From the NCBI GenBank assembly GCA_963760285.1, contig CAVXCI010000003.1, forward strand, positions 310,001 to 374,000: 64,000 bases of DNA, in the 5' to 3' direction. The notes under the pieces are model-generated. The model had not been told where the DNA came from. It ran no database searches and worked only from the letters and a program-made list of their open reading frames with translations. A program made the position numbers and the translations under genes. Positions 44,213 to 53,411 of the stretch are shown here, one piece after another. The stretch is from PALSA-278 sp963760285. GTDB lineage: Bacteria > Acidobacteriota > Terriglobia > Acidiferrales > UBA7541. Position 1 is the first letter of the stretch, and each line of letters begins with the position of its first letter.

Positions 44213-44233
44213 GGGAACGAAAGGCGGAAACGC

Positions 44234-44656
44234 ATGGCGAAGGAACCGCGGAGCGGATTCACGGAAGTGTGGCGCTGGCTGACCAGGGGCAAATACACGC
44301 GAGCGCTGGAAGAAGAGGTGGAACGGCTGCGCGAGGACAATCGCGCACTGGTGAATTCGTTGCTGGGGACGGGAGGCGTGTCACCGTTGCGAACTGGGGA
44401 CGCGGCAATGGCACGCCGCCCCGGAATAAGGGGCGGAAAGAAGTTCGCGGCAGCGAGTGCGGGCACGGCGGAGCCGGCGCGGAGACGGTCCTGGCCGCAG
44501 ATTGGGCGAATGCTCGAAATTGAAGAGGCGCGGATGATGGCACAGAAACGCGGAGGTGCAGGCGTGGTCGCCGCGCAGGCCGCGTTTGCTGAAAGCGGCG
44601 AGGCGGAGAGCAGCGCGGGCGCGAATGGAAATTCGGGCGGACCAACAAGGAGATAA
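44234..44656 (+). CDS. Small coiled-coil phage-block protein
   Basis: This is a 140-aa protein. Residues 18-43 (RGKYTRALEEEVERLREDNRALV) form a heptad-like coiled coil. The rest is Ala/Gly/Arg-rich and looks flexible. It starts 21 bp after terL. Unknown role; many phages carry a small charged protein between terminase and portal. Confidence 0.65.
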   Translation: MAKEPRSGFTEVWRWLTRGKYTRALEEEVERLREDNRALVNSLLGTGGVSPLRTGDAAMARRPGIRGGKKFAAASAGTAEPARRRSWPQIGRMLEIEEARMMAQKRGGAGVVAAQAAFAESGEAESSAGANGNSGGPTRR

Positions 44657-44659
44657 ACC

Positions 44660-45112
44660 ATGCCAATGGTAAATGGGCGTTTCTATATGAATCCGGCGCT
44701 GGGAGCGGGAATGGAAGAGGCGCGATCTCAAACGGGAGGCGGCGATCTGAGGGAAGGCAGCGGAGAAATTGAATTCGGAAATGCGCCCGGCGTTGGAACA
44801 GGAGCGGGGCCGCAAGGCGCAAATGGTCCGGTGCATCGCGTGGAAATTGAAGCGGCGAACGGCGGATTCATGGCGCGGCTGTTACGGCATCCGGCGGGCG
44901 TGCAGACTGCGGATGGGTTTGCGCCGCGCGGCGGGGCCATGGCACTGCGTGCAGATGGAAATGGCGACGATGTTCCGGCAACGCGGGGAGGGGGAGCGGC
45001 GGTGGTCACGCGGCAAGCGGGCAATGGCGCTCCGCGTGGGGAGTTGCACGTGTTCACTCATCACCAGGACTTGATCGATTTTCTGAAGCGGGAACTAACG
45101 CGGCAGGCGTAA
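44660..45112 (+). CDS. Small phage-block protein of unknown function
   Basis: This is a 150-aa protein that starts 3 bp after the previous stop, after GGAGATAAACC. It is Gly/Ala-rich with a folded-looking C-terminus (GELHVFTHHQDLIDFLKRELT). No family is recognised. Tight spacing puts it in the same transcript as terL and the portal gene. Confidence 0.65.
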   Translation: MPMVNGRFYMNPALGAGMEEARSQTGGGDLREGSGEIEFGNAPGVGTGAGPQGANGPVHRVEIEAANGGFMARLLRHPAGVQTADGFAPRGGAMALRADGNGDDVPATRGGGAAVVTRQAGNGAPRGELHVFTHHQDLIDFLKRELTRQA

Positions 45113-45157
45113 TTGCAAAGGACACAGTGAATACGCAGGGCCAGACATGGAGCGACG

Positions 45158-47656
45158 ATGAGTAACGTGGCTGACAATCCGGCGGGGATGAGCGGCGAGG
45201 CGACGGAAGCGCTGATGTCCCCGGCGAATAGCGGGCGAGGTGCGATTGTCCCGGTGGAAAAGGGAAACGGGCCAGCGACGGGAGTGGGCTCGCCATGGGG
45301 TCCGAATAACGAATTGCTGCCGGAGCGTTGGCAGGAGGCCCTGCGGAGGCTGGTGCTGCAATTCGGGACGGAATCGGAGAGCACGCGGCGCGAAGAAATA
45401 CGGCGGATCAAGCAGGCACACCAGTTCTGGCGCGGGCTGCAGTACCTGTGGTGGAGCGAGCAGGATCAGAACTGGCATCTGCCGTTCGAGCAGAAGCTGA
45501 CGGACCAAAGCTCGCTGGAGGACTTGCCGCGTTACGAATACGTGACGAATATTTACCAAGCGTTTGGGCTGTCCATTATTGCGGTGCTGAGCCAGGACAT
45601 ACCGCACGTTAGATTTTTCCCCCAGTCAGCGCAGGCGGAGCAGGACATTGCAGCGGCGAAGGCGTCCACCGAGGCTGCGCAGCTGATCGAGCGAAATAAT
45701 CGGATGGGTGGACGGCTGGTGGACGAAGCGTTTCAACTGTGGACCAGCGGAAAAGTGGGAGCGTATGTGCGGTTCGTGGTGGACGGCCAACGTTTTGGAT
45801 TTCATCCGGAAGTTGAGCTGACGGCACGGACGGTGAGGATCGGCGACGAGGCGTATTGCTGTGGGAATTGCGGAGAGAAGATCGCCGTGGGAGATATTCG
45901 CAGCGCAGGAAAAGGCAGCGACGATGAAAGTGCCGGGGCGGGCGACGAAGGAAATGCGCGAGCGGGTATTGCGGTGGGCACAGCGAGTTTTTCCGATGGG
46001 CTGGTCCGAGCGATTTGCCCGAAGTGCGGAGTGGAACTGGACGAAGGGTTCTTCGTGCCAGCGGAGACGGTGACAGCGCCGTGCCTATCGAAGCGGCTGC
46101 GCGTGCCAAACGGGCAGGAAGTGATCAGCATCGTTGGAGGGCTGGAGCTGAAAACTCCGCCGTGGGCCAACGAGATGGACGAGTATCCCTACCTGCAGTG
46201 GAACATGGAAGTGCATCTTTCGCGGCTGCGCGCGGCGTATCCACACGCCGCGGAGAGAATCGGAGCGCCGGTGGCGCCGGCGATGAACGAATACGAAAGG
46301 CTGGCGCGGCTATCGCAGTCGCAAGGCGGTCCGCTAACGGAAGGCGGAGACATCAACATCAATCTGATCACATTCCAGCGGACGTGGCTGCGGCCGTGGG
46401 CGTTCTATGCGCTGGACGATGCGAAGTTGCGCGACGAACTGCTGGCAATCTTCCCGGATGGGGCGTACACGGCGTTTGCGGGCGACACGTACTGCGAATC
46501 GCGGAATGAATCAATGGATGAGCACTGGCGCGTAATGCACGCGATGCCGGGAGACGGCAGCAGCGGGCGTCCAGCACTGGGCGACGCATTGATCAGCGTG
46601 CAGGAGCGGTTCAACACACTTTCCAATTTGCAGATTGAGACGTATGAGTACGGGATTCCACCGATTTATGCGGATTCGGAAGTGCTGGATTTCGACGCGC
46701 TGCAATCGCAAACCGCCGAGCCTGGAGCGCATTATCCGGCGCGAGCAAAGGCGGGATTACCGCTGGCGGCGGGGTTTTTCCAGCCGGCGCCGGCGCAGGT
46801 GCCTCCAGACCTGGCGGCGCATGCCGCGGATCTGATGGGGCCGGTGGCGCAATTTCTAACTGGCGCGTTCCCCGCGCTATTCGGCGGGGTGATGTCCGCG
46901 AACGACACCGCGGCGGGGTACGCCATGGCCCGCGACCAGGCGATGGGGCGCATCGGGCTGGTGTGGCGAAAGATGAAATATTTTCACGCCGACGTGATGC
47001 TGCTGGCAGTGAACTGTTTTCGGAAGAACCGTCCCAATGACGTGGAGGTGACGCTACTGGGAGCGGGCGCGGCGTTTGAGTCGAAATGGATACGGCTGGA
47101 AGAACTGCAAGGAAATTTGTTTGCATATCCGGAATCCGATGAACAGTTCCCGACGATGTGGGCGCAGCAGCGCAGCGTGCTGATGCAACTGATGGGCAGT
47201 CCGGATCCGCAGATACAACAGATGCTGAGCCATCCGGACAATCTGGATTTGGTGAAGCGGTTGATCGGATTGGAAGAGCTGGTGATTCCAGATGAAGAGT
47301 CGTGGACGAAGCAATACCGCGAAATTGCGCAGTTGCTGGGGGAGCAACCCCTGGTGATGCGGTCGCCCGCGCCGGCGGCGGCAGCGGGCGGGACCACGGA
47401 CAATGAGGATGGCGCAGAGGGAAGCGAGGTCATTGTCCCCAGCGTTCTGCCGGACGAGTTTACCGACAATCACCAGGTGGAGCTGGCCACATGCAGGCGA
47501 TGGTTCGCTTCGGATTCGGGCCAAGTGGCAAAAATTGAGAATCCTGCGGGGTATGCGAATGTGCGGGCGCATGCGTTGCTACACCAGACATTCCTAAGCC
47601 AGCAGATGGCACGGGCAGCAGCTATGACGGCGGCATTAAAGCCGACAAAAAAATAG
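45158..47656 (+). CDS. Phage portal protein with inserted zinc ribbon
   Basis: This is an 832-aa protein, longer than most portals. The N-terminal part (REEIRRIKQAHQFWRGLQYLWW, then YEYVTNIYQAFGLSIIAVLSQDIPHVRFFP) and the LRPWAFYALDD and MDEHWRVMHAMPGDG segments match portal proteins of short-tailed phages. An insertion near residues 230-290 has CGNC and CPKC pairs about 50 residues apart, which would form a zinc ribbon. The portal ring forms the DNA entry channel of the capsid. ATG 45158 follows GGAG. The gene is 45 bp after its neighbour. Confidence 0.82.
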   Translation: MSNVADNPAGMSGEATEALMSPANSGRGAIVPVEKGNGPATGVGSPWGPNNELLPERWQEALRRLVLQFGTESESTRREEIRRIKQAHQFWRGLQYLWWSEQDQNWHLPFEQKLTDQSSLEDLPRYEYVTNIYQAFGLSIIAVLSQDIPHVRFFPQSAQAEQDIAAAKASTEAAQLIERNNRMGGRLVDEAFQLWTSGKVGAYVRFVVDGQRFGFHPEVELTARTVRIGDEAYCCGNCGEKIAVGDIRSAGKGSDDESAGAGDEGNARAGIAVGTASFSDGLVRAICPKCGVELDEGFFVPAETVTAPCLSKRLRVPNGQEVISIVGGLELKTPPWANEMDEYPYLQWNMEVHLSRLRAAYPHAAERIGAPVAPAMNEYERLARLSQSQGGPLTEGGDININLITFQRTWLRPWAFYALDDAKLRDELLAIFPDGAYTAFAGDTYCESRNESMDEHWRVMHAMPGDGSSGRPALGDALISVQERFNTLSNLQIETYEYGIPPIYADSEVLDFDALQSQTAEPGAHYPARAKAGLPLAAGFFQPAPAQVPPDLAAHAADLMGPVAQFLTGAFPALFGGVMSANDTAAGYAMARDQAMGRIGLVWRKMKYFHADVMLLAVNCFRKNRPNDVEVTLLGAGAAFESKWIRLEELQGNLFAYPESDEQFPTMWAQQRSVLMQLMGSPDPQIQQMLSHPDNLDLVKRLIGLEELVIPDEESWTKQYREIAQLLGEQPLVMRSPAPAAAAGGTTDNEDGAEGSEVIVPSVLPDEFTDNHQVELATCRRWFASDSGQVAKIENPAGYANVRAHALLHQTFLSQQMARAAAMTAALKPTKK

Positions 47657-47676
47657 GGAGTGCAGGAGGGTCAAAG

Positions 47677-48963
47677 ATGGGCGGAACAGGCGCAGGCGAC
47701 ACCGGAGCACGAAACAGACAATTGCGACTTCCGTTTCCGGGCGCGGGAACAAGCGCGATGACGGACGATGAAATTCTGGGGCTGACGGGGACAAATGACA
47801 CTCCGGCGGATGCAGATCGCGCGCGGAGGCGAAAAGCAAAACACGCGGGGACTCGGAGCGTGGACGATGAACAAAGCGGCAATTCGCGAGCGGGCGCGGA
47901 GAGCGAGAGCTTAGTTGGAAGAGGCGGGGCGGCTGACTCGGACGCGGATGATTTCTGGGATACGAGTTCGGCGAGAGATATTCACGGAGATGAGACAGAC
48001 GGAGGACCGGCGGCCCAAATGGAAGCGGATCCCAGTTCCGAGTCTATTCCCGTGGAATTGCAACCGTTGCTGGAGGCGCATCCAAAGCTGAAGAAGGCAT
48101 GGGAACACGAGCGGGCGTACCGTGAGCTGTTTGCATCGCCGGAAGCGGCCGGCGAAATCCACCGGCTGTTCCCGACGCTGGAGGACGCGAAGGCCGCGGG
48201 GGCGCAGCTGGGAGAATTGCAGCGGCTGGATTCACTTTTCTATTCCAACCAACCGGAGGCACATGCGGCACTGGCGGCGCAAGTTTACCGGCTGAATCCG
48301 CAGGCGTTTCGGAGCCTGGTGCGAATGATGAATGCCGTCCTCGAGCCGACGGAAGCCAGCGGGAGACAGAATCGGCAAGGCGCAGGCCGCGAAGAACAGA
48401 GCAATTCCGCGGCGACGGACATAGCGCAGGCGAATGCGGGGGATCCGGCAACGCAAACAGGCCAGGACGCAATGGCACCAGCGCAATTGGGAGCGGTGCT
48501 CCAGGAAGCGAACTCCGCAGCGGTGCAAACGATTGTAGACGACATCAAGGAGCAGACAGAAAAGTTGCTGCCGGCGGAAATCTCGCAGGGAGCACGAAAC
48601 CGGGTAATCGGAGAAATCTACCGCGAGGTGGAAGCCAGCCTGCGGTCCAATTATGCGCTGGCGCAACAAATGCGGCAGGCGCTGCACGGCGGAAACGCGG
48701 GGGCGGAGCAGTTGAAGGCGCTGGTGAAGCTGGTGGTGGGACGTGCGCGGCAGGCTTTGCCTGGCGCGGCTCGAAAAGTGGTGAGCGAATGGACTACCAG
48801 CGTGTTGAACGCGCAGCAACAGAGGCAGTGGCGGCAACGGGCTGCGGAAAATCGCGTGGACCTGATGGGCGCGGGACGAGCGGAGAAATCACGGAAGCGG
48901 CCACTGGGTCCAAAGGATATTGATTATTCGCGGATGAGCGACGGCGAGATTCTGAACCTGTAG
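47677..48963 (+). CDS. Scaffold-like capsid assembly protein
   Basis: This is a 428-aa, highly charged, helical protein between portal and capsid genes, the usual place of the scaffold. A low-complexity N-terminal third is followed by helices such as LEAHPKLKKAWEHERAYRELF and GARNRVIGEIYREVEASLRSNYALAQQMRQAL. A short motif appears at both ends: TDDEILGL (about residue 28) and SDGEILNL at the extreme C-terminus, which could be a capsid-binding peptide. ATG 47677 follows GCAGGAGGG. No protease domain is visible. Confidence 0.7.
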   Translation: MGGTGAGDTGARNRQLRLPFPGAGTSAMTDDEILGLTGTNDTPADADRARRRKAKHAGTRSVDDEQSGNSRAGAESESLVGRGGAADSDADDFWDTSSARDIHGDETDGGPAAQMEADPSSESIPVELQPLLEAHPKLKKAWEHERAYRELFASPEAAGEIHRLFPTLEDAKAAGAQLGELQRLDSLFYSNQPEAHAALAAQVYRLNPQAFRSLVRMMNAVLEPTEASGRQNRQGAGREEQSNSAATDIAQANAGDPATQTGQDAMAPAQLGAVLQEANSAAVQTIVDDIKEQTEKLLPAEISQGARNRVIGEIYREVEASLRSNYALAQQMRQALHGGNAGAEQLKALVKLVVGRARQALPGAARKVVSEWTTSVLNAQQQRQWRQRAAENRVDLMGAGRAEKSRKRPLGPKDIDYSRMSDGEILNL

Positions 48964-49001
48964 CGAGGGGAAAAACTGGCGCTGCAAGAGTTGTGAGCAG
49001 G

Positions 49002-52000
49002 TCAACGGAGGAAATGGGAAATAAGGACGGCGTCCGAAGAACCATGGCCTCGGGAAATAGCCAGGCGCTTTCCGTCGGGTGAAGTCGCGAAGCTGAAGAT
49101 GGAACCACTGATGTAATGAGTGATTTGACGGAGGGGCGCCACCGCAGTGGGATGCGCGAGATCCACGGGCTGGAGCCACAAATTGGTTACATCCTGTTGA
49201 TCGCGGAGGAAAAGGACACCCTTTCCATCCGGAGACCAACCGACGATACGGCCGCCCTCGGTGCTGTCGACGGCATCCTTGGGCGTGAGATATTGCGCAC
49301 GAACGGATCCGTCACGAACGTCGAGGATAACGATGGAATTCTGCGGCTGGCCGTTGACCAAGGCATCTCCCAATGCCGCCACCCATTTGCCGTCCGGCGA
49401 GAAGGTCGCCAGAGCCGTGGCAAACCGGCCGCTACCTTGCGGGCCGAAGGGAACGGGCTGGCCATTGCCGTCAAGGTCCAGCTTCATCAAGTGGGCATTG
49501 TTGGCGGCAAGATCGGCATTGTAGATGAGGGTTTTGCCATCTGGCGAGCAAGCGGGAAAGGAGTCCTGCGGGCCGGGAGTGATTGTGTGCTGCTGGCCAT
49601 GTTCGTCGAGAAGGGAAATAGCTCCGCCGTGCAAAAAAGAACTCGCCAACACGGTGCCACGCAGGGCGCAAGGGGCGGGTGAGACCAAGTCCCGCAAATT
49701 GGCGAGGCGCTCGGACGACCCACCGTGCTCGTCCATATGAAACACACCGGTCTGGCCGTTTCCGTAGAAGGCTTCCGTTATGTGGCCGTCCAAGGTCCAC
49801 GAAATGCCAAAGTATCCGTCAGCAGTCTGAAGGTTGGTGGTGATTTGCTGACCCGCGCCGGGACCGATGGAATCGGACCAGGGAAGAACCCAGATGTCCG
49901 CGACGAGGGAAGATTGGATGGTAAGCAGGGAATTCCCGTCCGCGGTAATACTGGCGCCGTGATACAGATTCAAATCGTTGGTTATACGCAACTCCTGCGC
50001 CCTCGGGTAACCAAGTAGCCAAAGCTGCGCGTTCATGGTCTGCTTGCCGGAAGGCGCGCCAAAAACGATGCCATCGCCATCCGGAAGCCACGCAATCTTG
50101 CGTATGTCGTCCAATTTCTGGCACCAAGGCGATGCTCCTTGCCGGTACTCACGTCGAGCATCGTGGGATAGAAGACCGGCGGAGTGCTGAGATCAATGGC
50201 TTGCACGGCAATATGTTTGCCATCCGGGGACCAGGCGGGGCCAGTTGTTTCGTACTGCTGCGATCCGGTGCGAGTGGCCAGTGGATGGATGCCAGAGCCA
50301 TCGACGTTGGCGATCATAACGGCGAAGTCGAACCCATTGTTCCGAGGAATCCCGCGGATAAAGGCGAAGTGCTTGCCGTCAGGAGCGAAGGTGATGGGCG
50401 TATCAATATCGCTGAGCAGGGATTGCGTGCTTCCCCAAGGGAAGGAACGGAATAAAGAGAGCGAGTTTTTTCGCCTTGCTGGGCGAAGGTGTAGTAGAGG
50501 TAGTTGCCGTCCGGCGAAAACGTGAGGCCCGTGGCGTCTCCCGCGGTGGGGGGAAGGGCTTGCACTTCACTACCAGTCGCGAGCTGGCGGATGCGGATGG
50601 AAGTTTGTCCGCGGGCGGAGGAGGCGTAGGCGACAAAATTTCCGTCGGGTGAAATGGCGGCAACGGAGACATCGCCGGAGGAAGTGATCGGGGAGATGGT
50701 CATGTCCGGATTGAGACTTAGGGTGGCTGCGTGGCGGCTGTGAAGCAGCCACAACGCGGCCACGAAAGCAATTACCAGGAAGCCCATAAGCCCCGCGGCA
50801 AACAAAATCTTGCGAGAGCCGGAGCGGGGCGCAGCAGCAGAATATTGAGAATCAGATTGCGCTGGCGCACCCGCAGCAGGGAATTGCGTCGAGCCCGGTG
50901 GATACGAGCCGCTCCCCGAGCCCCCACCAGGCGCTGCCGTTGACCACCCCGAGGGGGGAGACTGCGCATGCGACCAACCGGTTTGCGGAGTGGGTGATGG
51001 CGACGCGGAAGGCCAGTTGGGATGTGAACCGAGAGCAACAGGAGTCCCGCCACTTGGAGAAACGCCTGAGCCGGGAGGTGAAGCCGGCGCGTTAGACCAG
51101 GAAGTACTGCTGGAAGAAACACGGCTGGATTCCAGATCACGCTTGAGGCGCTTCAGGTCGGCGCGCATTTCGGCGGCCGTCTGGTACCGAAGGTCGCGAT
51201 CCTTTTCCAGTGATTTGGCGAGAATTTCTTCAAGCTTGATGGGAAGGCCAGGATTGATCTGGTTGGGGGGCGCGGGAGCGCGGTTCAATATGGCATCAAA
51301 AATCACGGCGCTGGTGGCGCCGGAGAATGCCGCGCGGCCGGTGGCCATCTCATAAAGGACCACGCCGAGGGAAAAGAGATCGCTGCGAGCGTCGAGAGCA
51401 TTGCCTCGGGCCTGTTCGGGAGACATGTAAGCGATGGTGCCGAGAGTGGAGCCTGGGCTGGTAAGGTCGGCGGTGGTGGAGGCGTTGACGTCGCGAGTGG
51501 CGTCGAAATTATCTGAGCCGCGCTTTTCTGCATGCTTGGCGAGGCCAAAATCGAGAAGCTTGGCCTGTCCTCGGACGGTGACAAAAATGTTCGCGGGCTT
51601 AATGTCGCGATGGATGATACCGAGTGAATGCGCAGCATCGAGAGCGTCAGCTACCTGAATGGCCAGGTCCAGAAACTGACCGGCATCAAGGGGGTGACCA
51701 GAGATGCGGTCACGAAGGGTTTGGCCCTCGAGCATTTCCATGACGAGATAGGGACGCGGCCCATGAGAGGTTTGCTCCTCGCCGATATCGTAGAGGGTAC
51801 AGATGCCGGGATGATTGAGCGCGGAAACGGCGCGGGCTTCGCGTTCAAAACGGTCGCGTGCGGCGGGGTCGCGTTCGAGATCGTCGGAAAGAAACTTCAG
51901 GGCCACGCGGCGGCCGAGGCGGGTGTCTTCGGCTTCAAAAATCTCACCCATGCCGCCAGCGCCAAGTGGTCCGATGATGCGGTAATGCGAAAAAGTTTCG

Positions 52001-52008
52001 CCAATCAT
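49002..52008 (-). pseudogene. Ser/Thr protein kinase with TolB-like beta-propeller, two -1 frameshifts
   Basis: From ATG 52008 an intact PknB-type kinase reads: GAGGMG loop (17-21), Lys38 in VALKF, HRDIKPAN with Asp135, and DFG at 153-155, then APE-like SPEQAR. A Ser/Pro/Gly-rich linker and one membrane helix (near residue 400, ILFAAGLMGFLVIAFVAALWLL) lead to periplasmic WD40/TolB-type blades (SPDGNFVAYASSARGQTSI). The frame is lost near 50430 in a GGGG run (one extra G restores STQSLLSDIDTPITFAPDGK) and again near 50115 (one extra base joins KEHRLG to QKLDDIRKIAWLPDG). The final frame then runs to 49002. Repaired, the protein would be about 1000 aa. It is antisense to the phage genes on both sides. 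Confidence 0.82.
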
Positions 52009-52241
52009 GAGTTTGAGTGCAAGCAGCGCCCGGGATGCGCAACAAGCGCGCGTTGATTAGAGCATTCGTTCGCGCCGGGTACATATACCGTTCCCGAGCC
52101 AGCGGCTGCAACGAGCCATCCTATGTTAGCAGGATGCGTGGCGCAAGATGGAGACACGATCCGGGCGGCGAGGGGAAATAGCAGGCCCTCTGGAAGAACC
52201 AGCGGACGCAATGAGGAAGATCTGGGGAAAAGGCATGTAGT
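52009..52241. other. Spacer between the two island genes
   Basis: This 233-bp spacer lies between the secreted propeller gene and the kinase gene, both leftward. No ORF or strong hairpin stands out. It presumably carries the kinase promoter. Confidence 0.35.
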
Positions 52242-53255
52242 TCATGGCAATGCTTTACCGGAAGCATGGGGCGGCTGAACGGTGGCGACGGCGAGGACGA
52301 GGGATTTCCCATCCGGGGAAACGGCGAACGATTCGATTAGCAGATGTTGAAAATTAGTGAGCTGTACCGCTGGGGCTGTTGCCACGGTCTTCCCGCGCGG
52401 GACTGGTTGCCGCCAAAGATTTTCGCCGTCAGCGGAGCGAACAATATAGAGGATGGAAGCGCCATCGGGCGTCCACGCCAATGTTGAGTTGCGAAAACGG
52501 GCAGTGATAACCCCTGGCGGCGGGGCGGGAGCAGCGGTGGCGGCACCCTTGTTCACATTGCCGATAAATAATTTTGCAGGCTGATCCCCGGCGACGAAAA
52601 AGTATGCGATGCGTTCGCCGTCAGAGCAGAGGGCCGCGCGCGTTTGCCGGGGCGGGCCAGCGGGCGCACTTGCAGGGGCAATGGCCACGACAAGCTCGAG
52701 GTTGAGAGCGTAGAGCGCGGGGACTCCATCCGGGGCACAGGGGGGCGTGGAGGATCCGAGGTCGCGCAGGGCAAGCTGGGAAATTCCCTTGTTGCGCCCC
52801 TTCCAATCGAATGTCACCCCGTGGCCGGAAACGGCGAATGCGGTAGCGTCTTCCGTGCAGACCCAGGGGACAACTTCTGGAGCAGACCGGTTCGCCGAGT
52901 GCGCGGCTGGAATCAAGACACGTTGAACGGGGCCGCCCTTGGCATCCGAATAGGCCACGGCAATAGAAGTACCCGTCCAGGAGATCCCCCCATAACCGAA
53001 AGCGTGAGTGGAGTCTTCCGCGACCATGCGCGCGGATGCGGGGTTCTTCGCGTCGGCCATCGGCAGGACGAGAACCTCGGAAAAATAGCCGGTGGGCAGA
53101 GCAGCAGCGCGCCTCGTCGCGGGCGCGCCAGAGGTTTGCTGTCCTCGAGAGAGTGACGGGGTGGCGCAAAGAATAGAGAGAGCCACCACAAAAGTTATGA
53201 TTCGGACAAACCAAGGAATCAGATTGATGGACACCGCCCGCAAGTTGGGAATCAT
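52242..53255 (-). CDS. Secreted TolB/WD40-like beta-propeller protein
   Basis: This is a 337-aa protein with a signal peptide (FVRIITFVVALSILCATPSLSRG). Repeated propeller strands carry the DGExIAYF, WTPDGASILYIVRSADGENLWRQP and VSPDGKSLVLAVA motifs seen in TolB-like blades and in the tail of the neighbouring kinase. This suggests a shared ligand or a kinase-accessory role. ATG 53255 was chosen, although no clear ribosome site precedes it; TTG 53294 is an alternative. It lies divergent from the capsid gene. Confidence 0.75.
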   Translation of the reverse strand: MIPNLRAVSINLIPWFVRIITFVVALSILCATPSLSRGQQTSGAPATRRAAALPTGYFSEVLVLPMADAKNPASARMVAEDSTHAFGYGGISWTGTSIAVAYSDAKGGPVQRVLIPAAHSANRSAPEVVPWVCTEDATAFAVSGHGVTFDWKGRNKGISQLALRDLGSSTPPCAPDGVPALYALNLELVVAIAPASAPAGPPRQTRAALCSDGERIAYFFVAGDQPAKLFIGNVNKGAATAAPAPPPGVITARFRNSTLAWTPDGASILYIVRSADGENLWRQPVPRGKTVATAPAVQLTNFQHLLIESFAVSPDGKSLVLAVATVQPPHASGKALP

Positions 53256-53411
53256 GTGCGGGAGAATCCTAACTCGACTGGGACCTTGGTTCAAGTGGTT
53301 CCCGAAAGTTGTTATGAGCGGTTAATAAGTGACCCCGTCAGGGACGCGCGACGGGCGAGGACGAATCATCCAAAAAAGCAAGGGAAATCACATTAAGGAG
53401 GCAGTAAGGAT

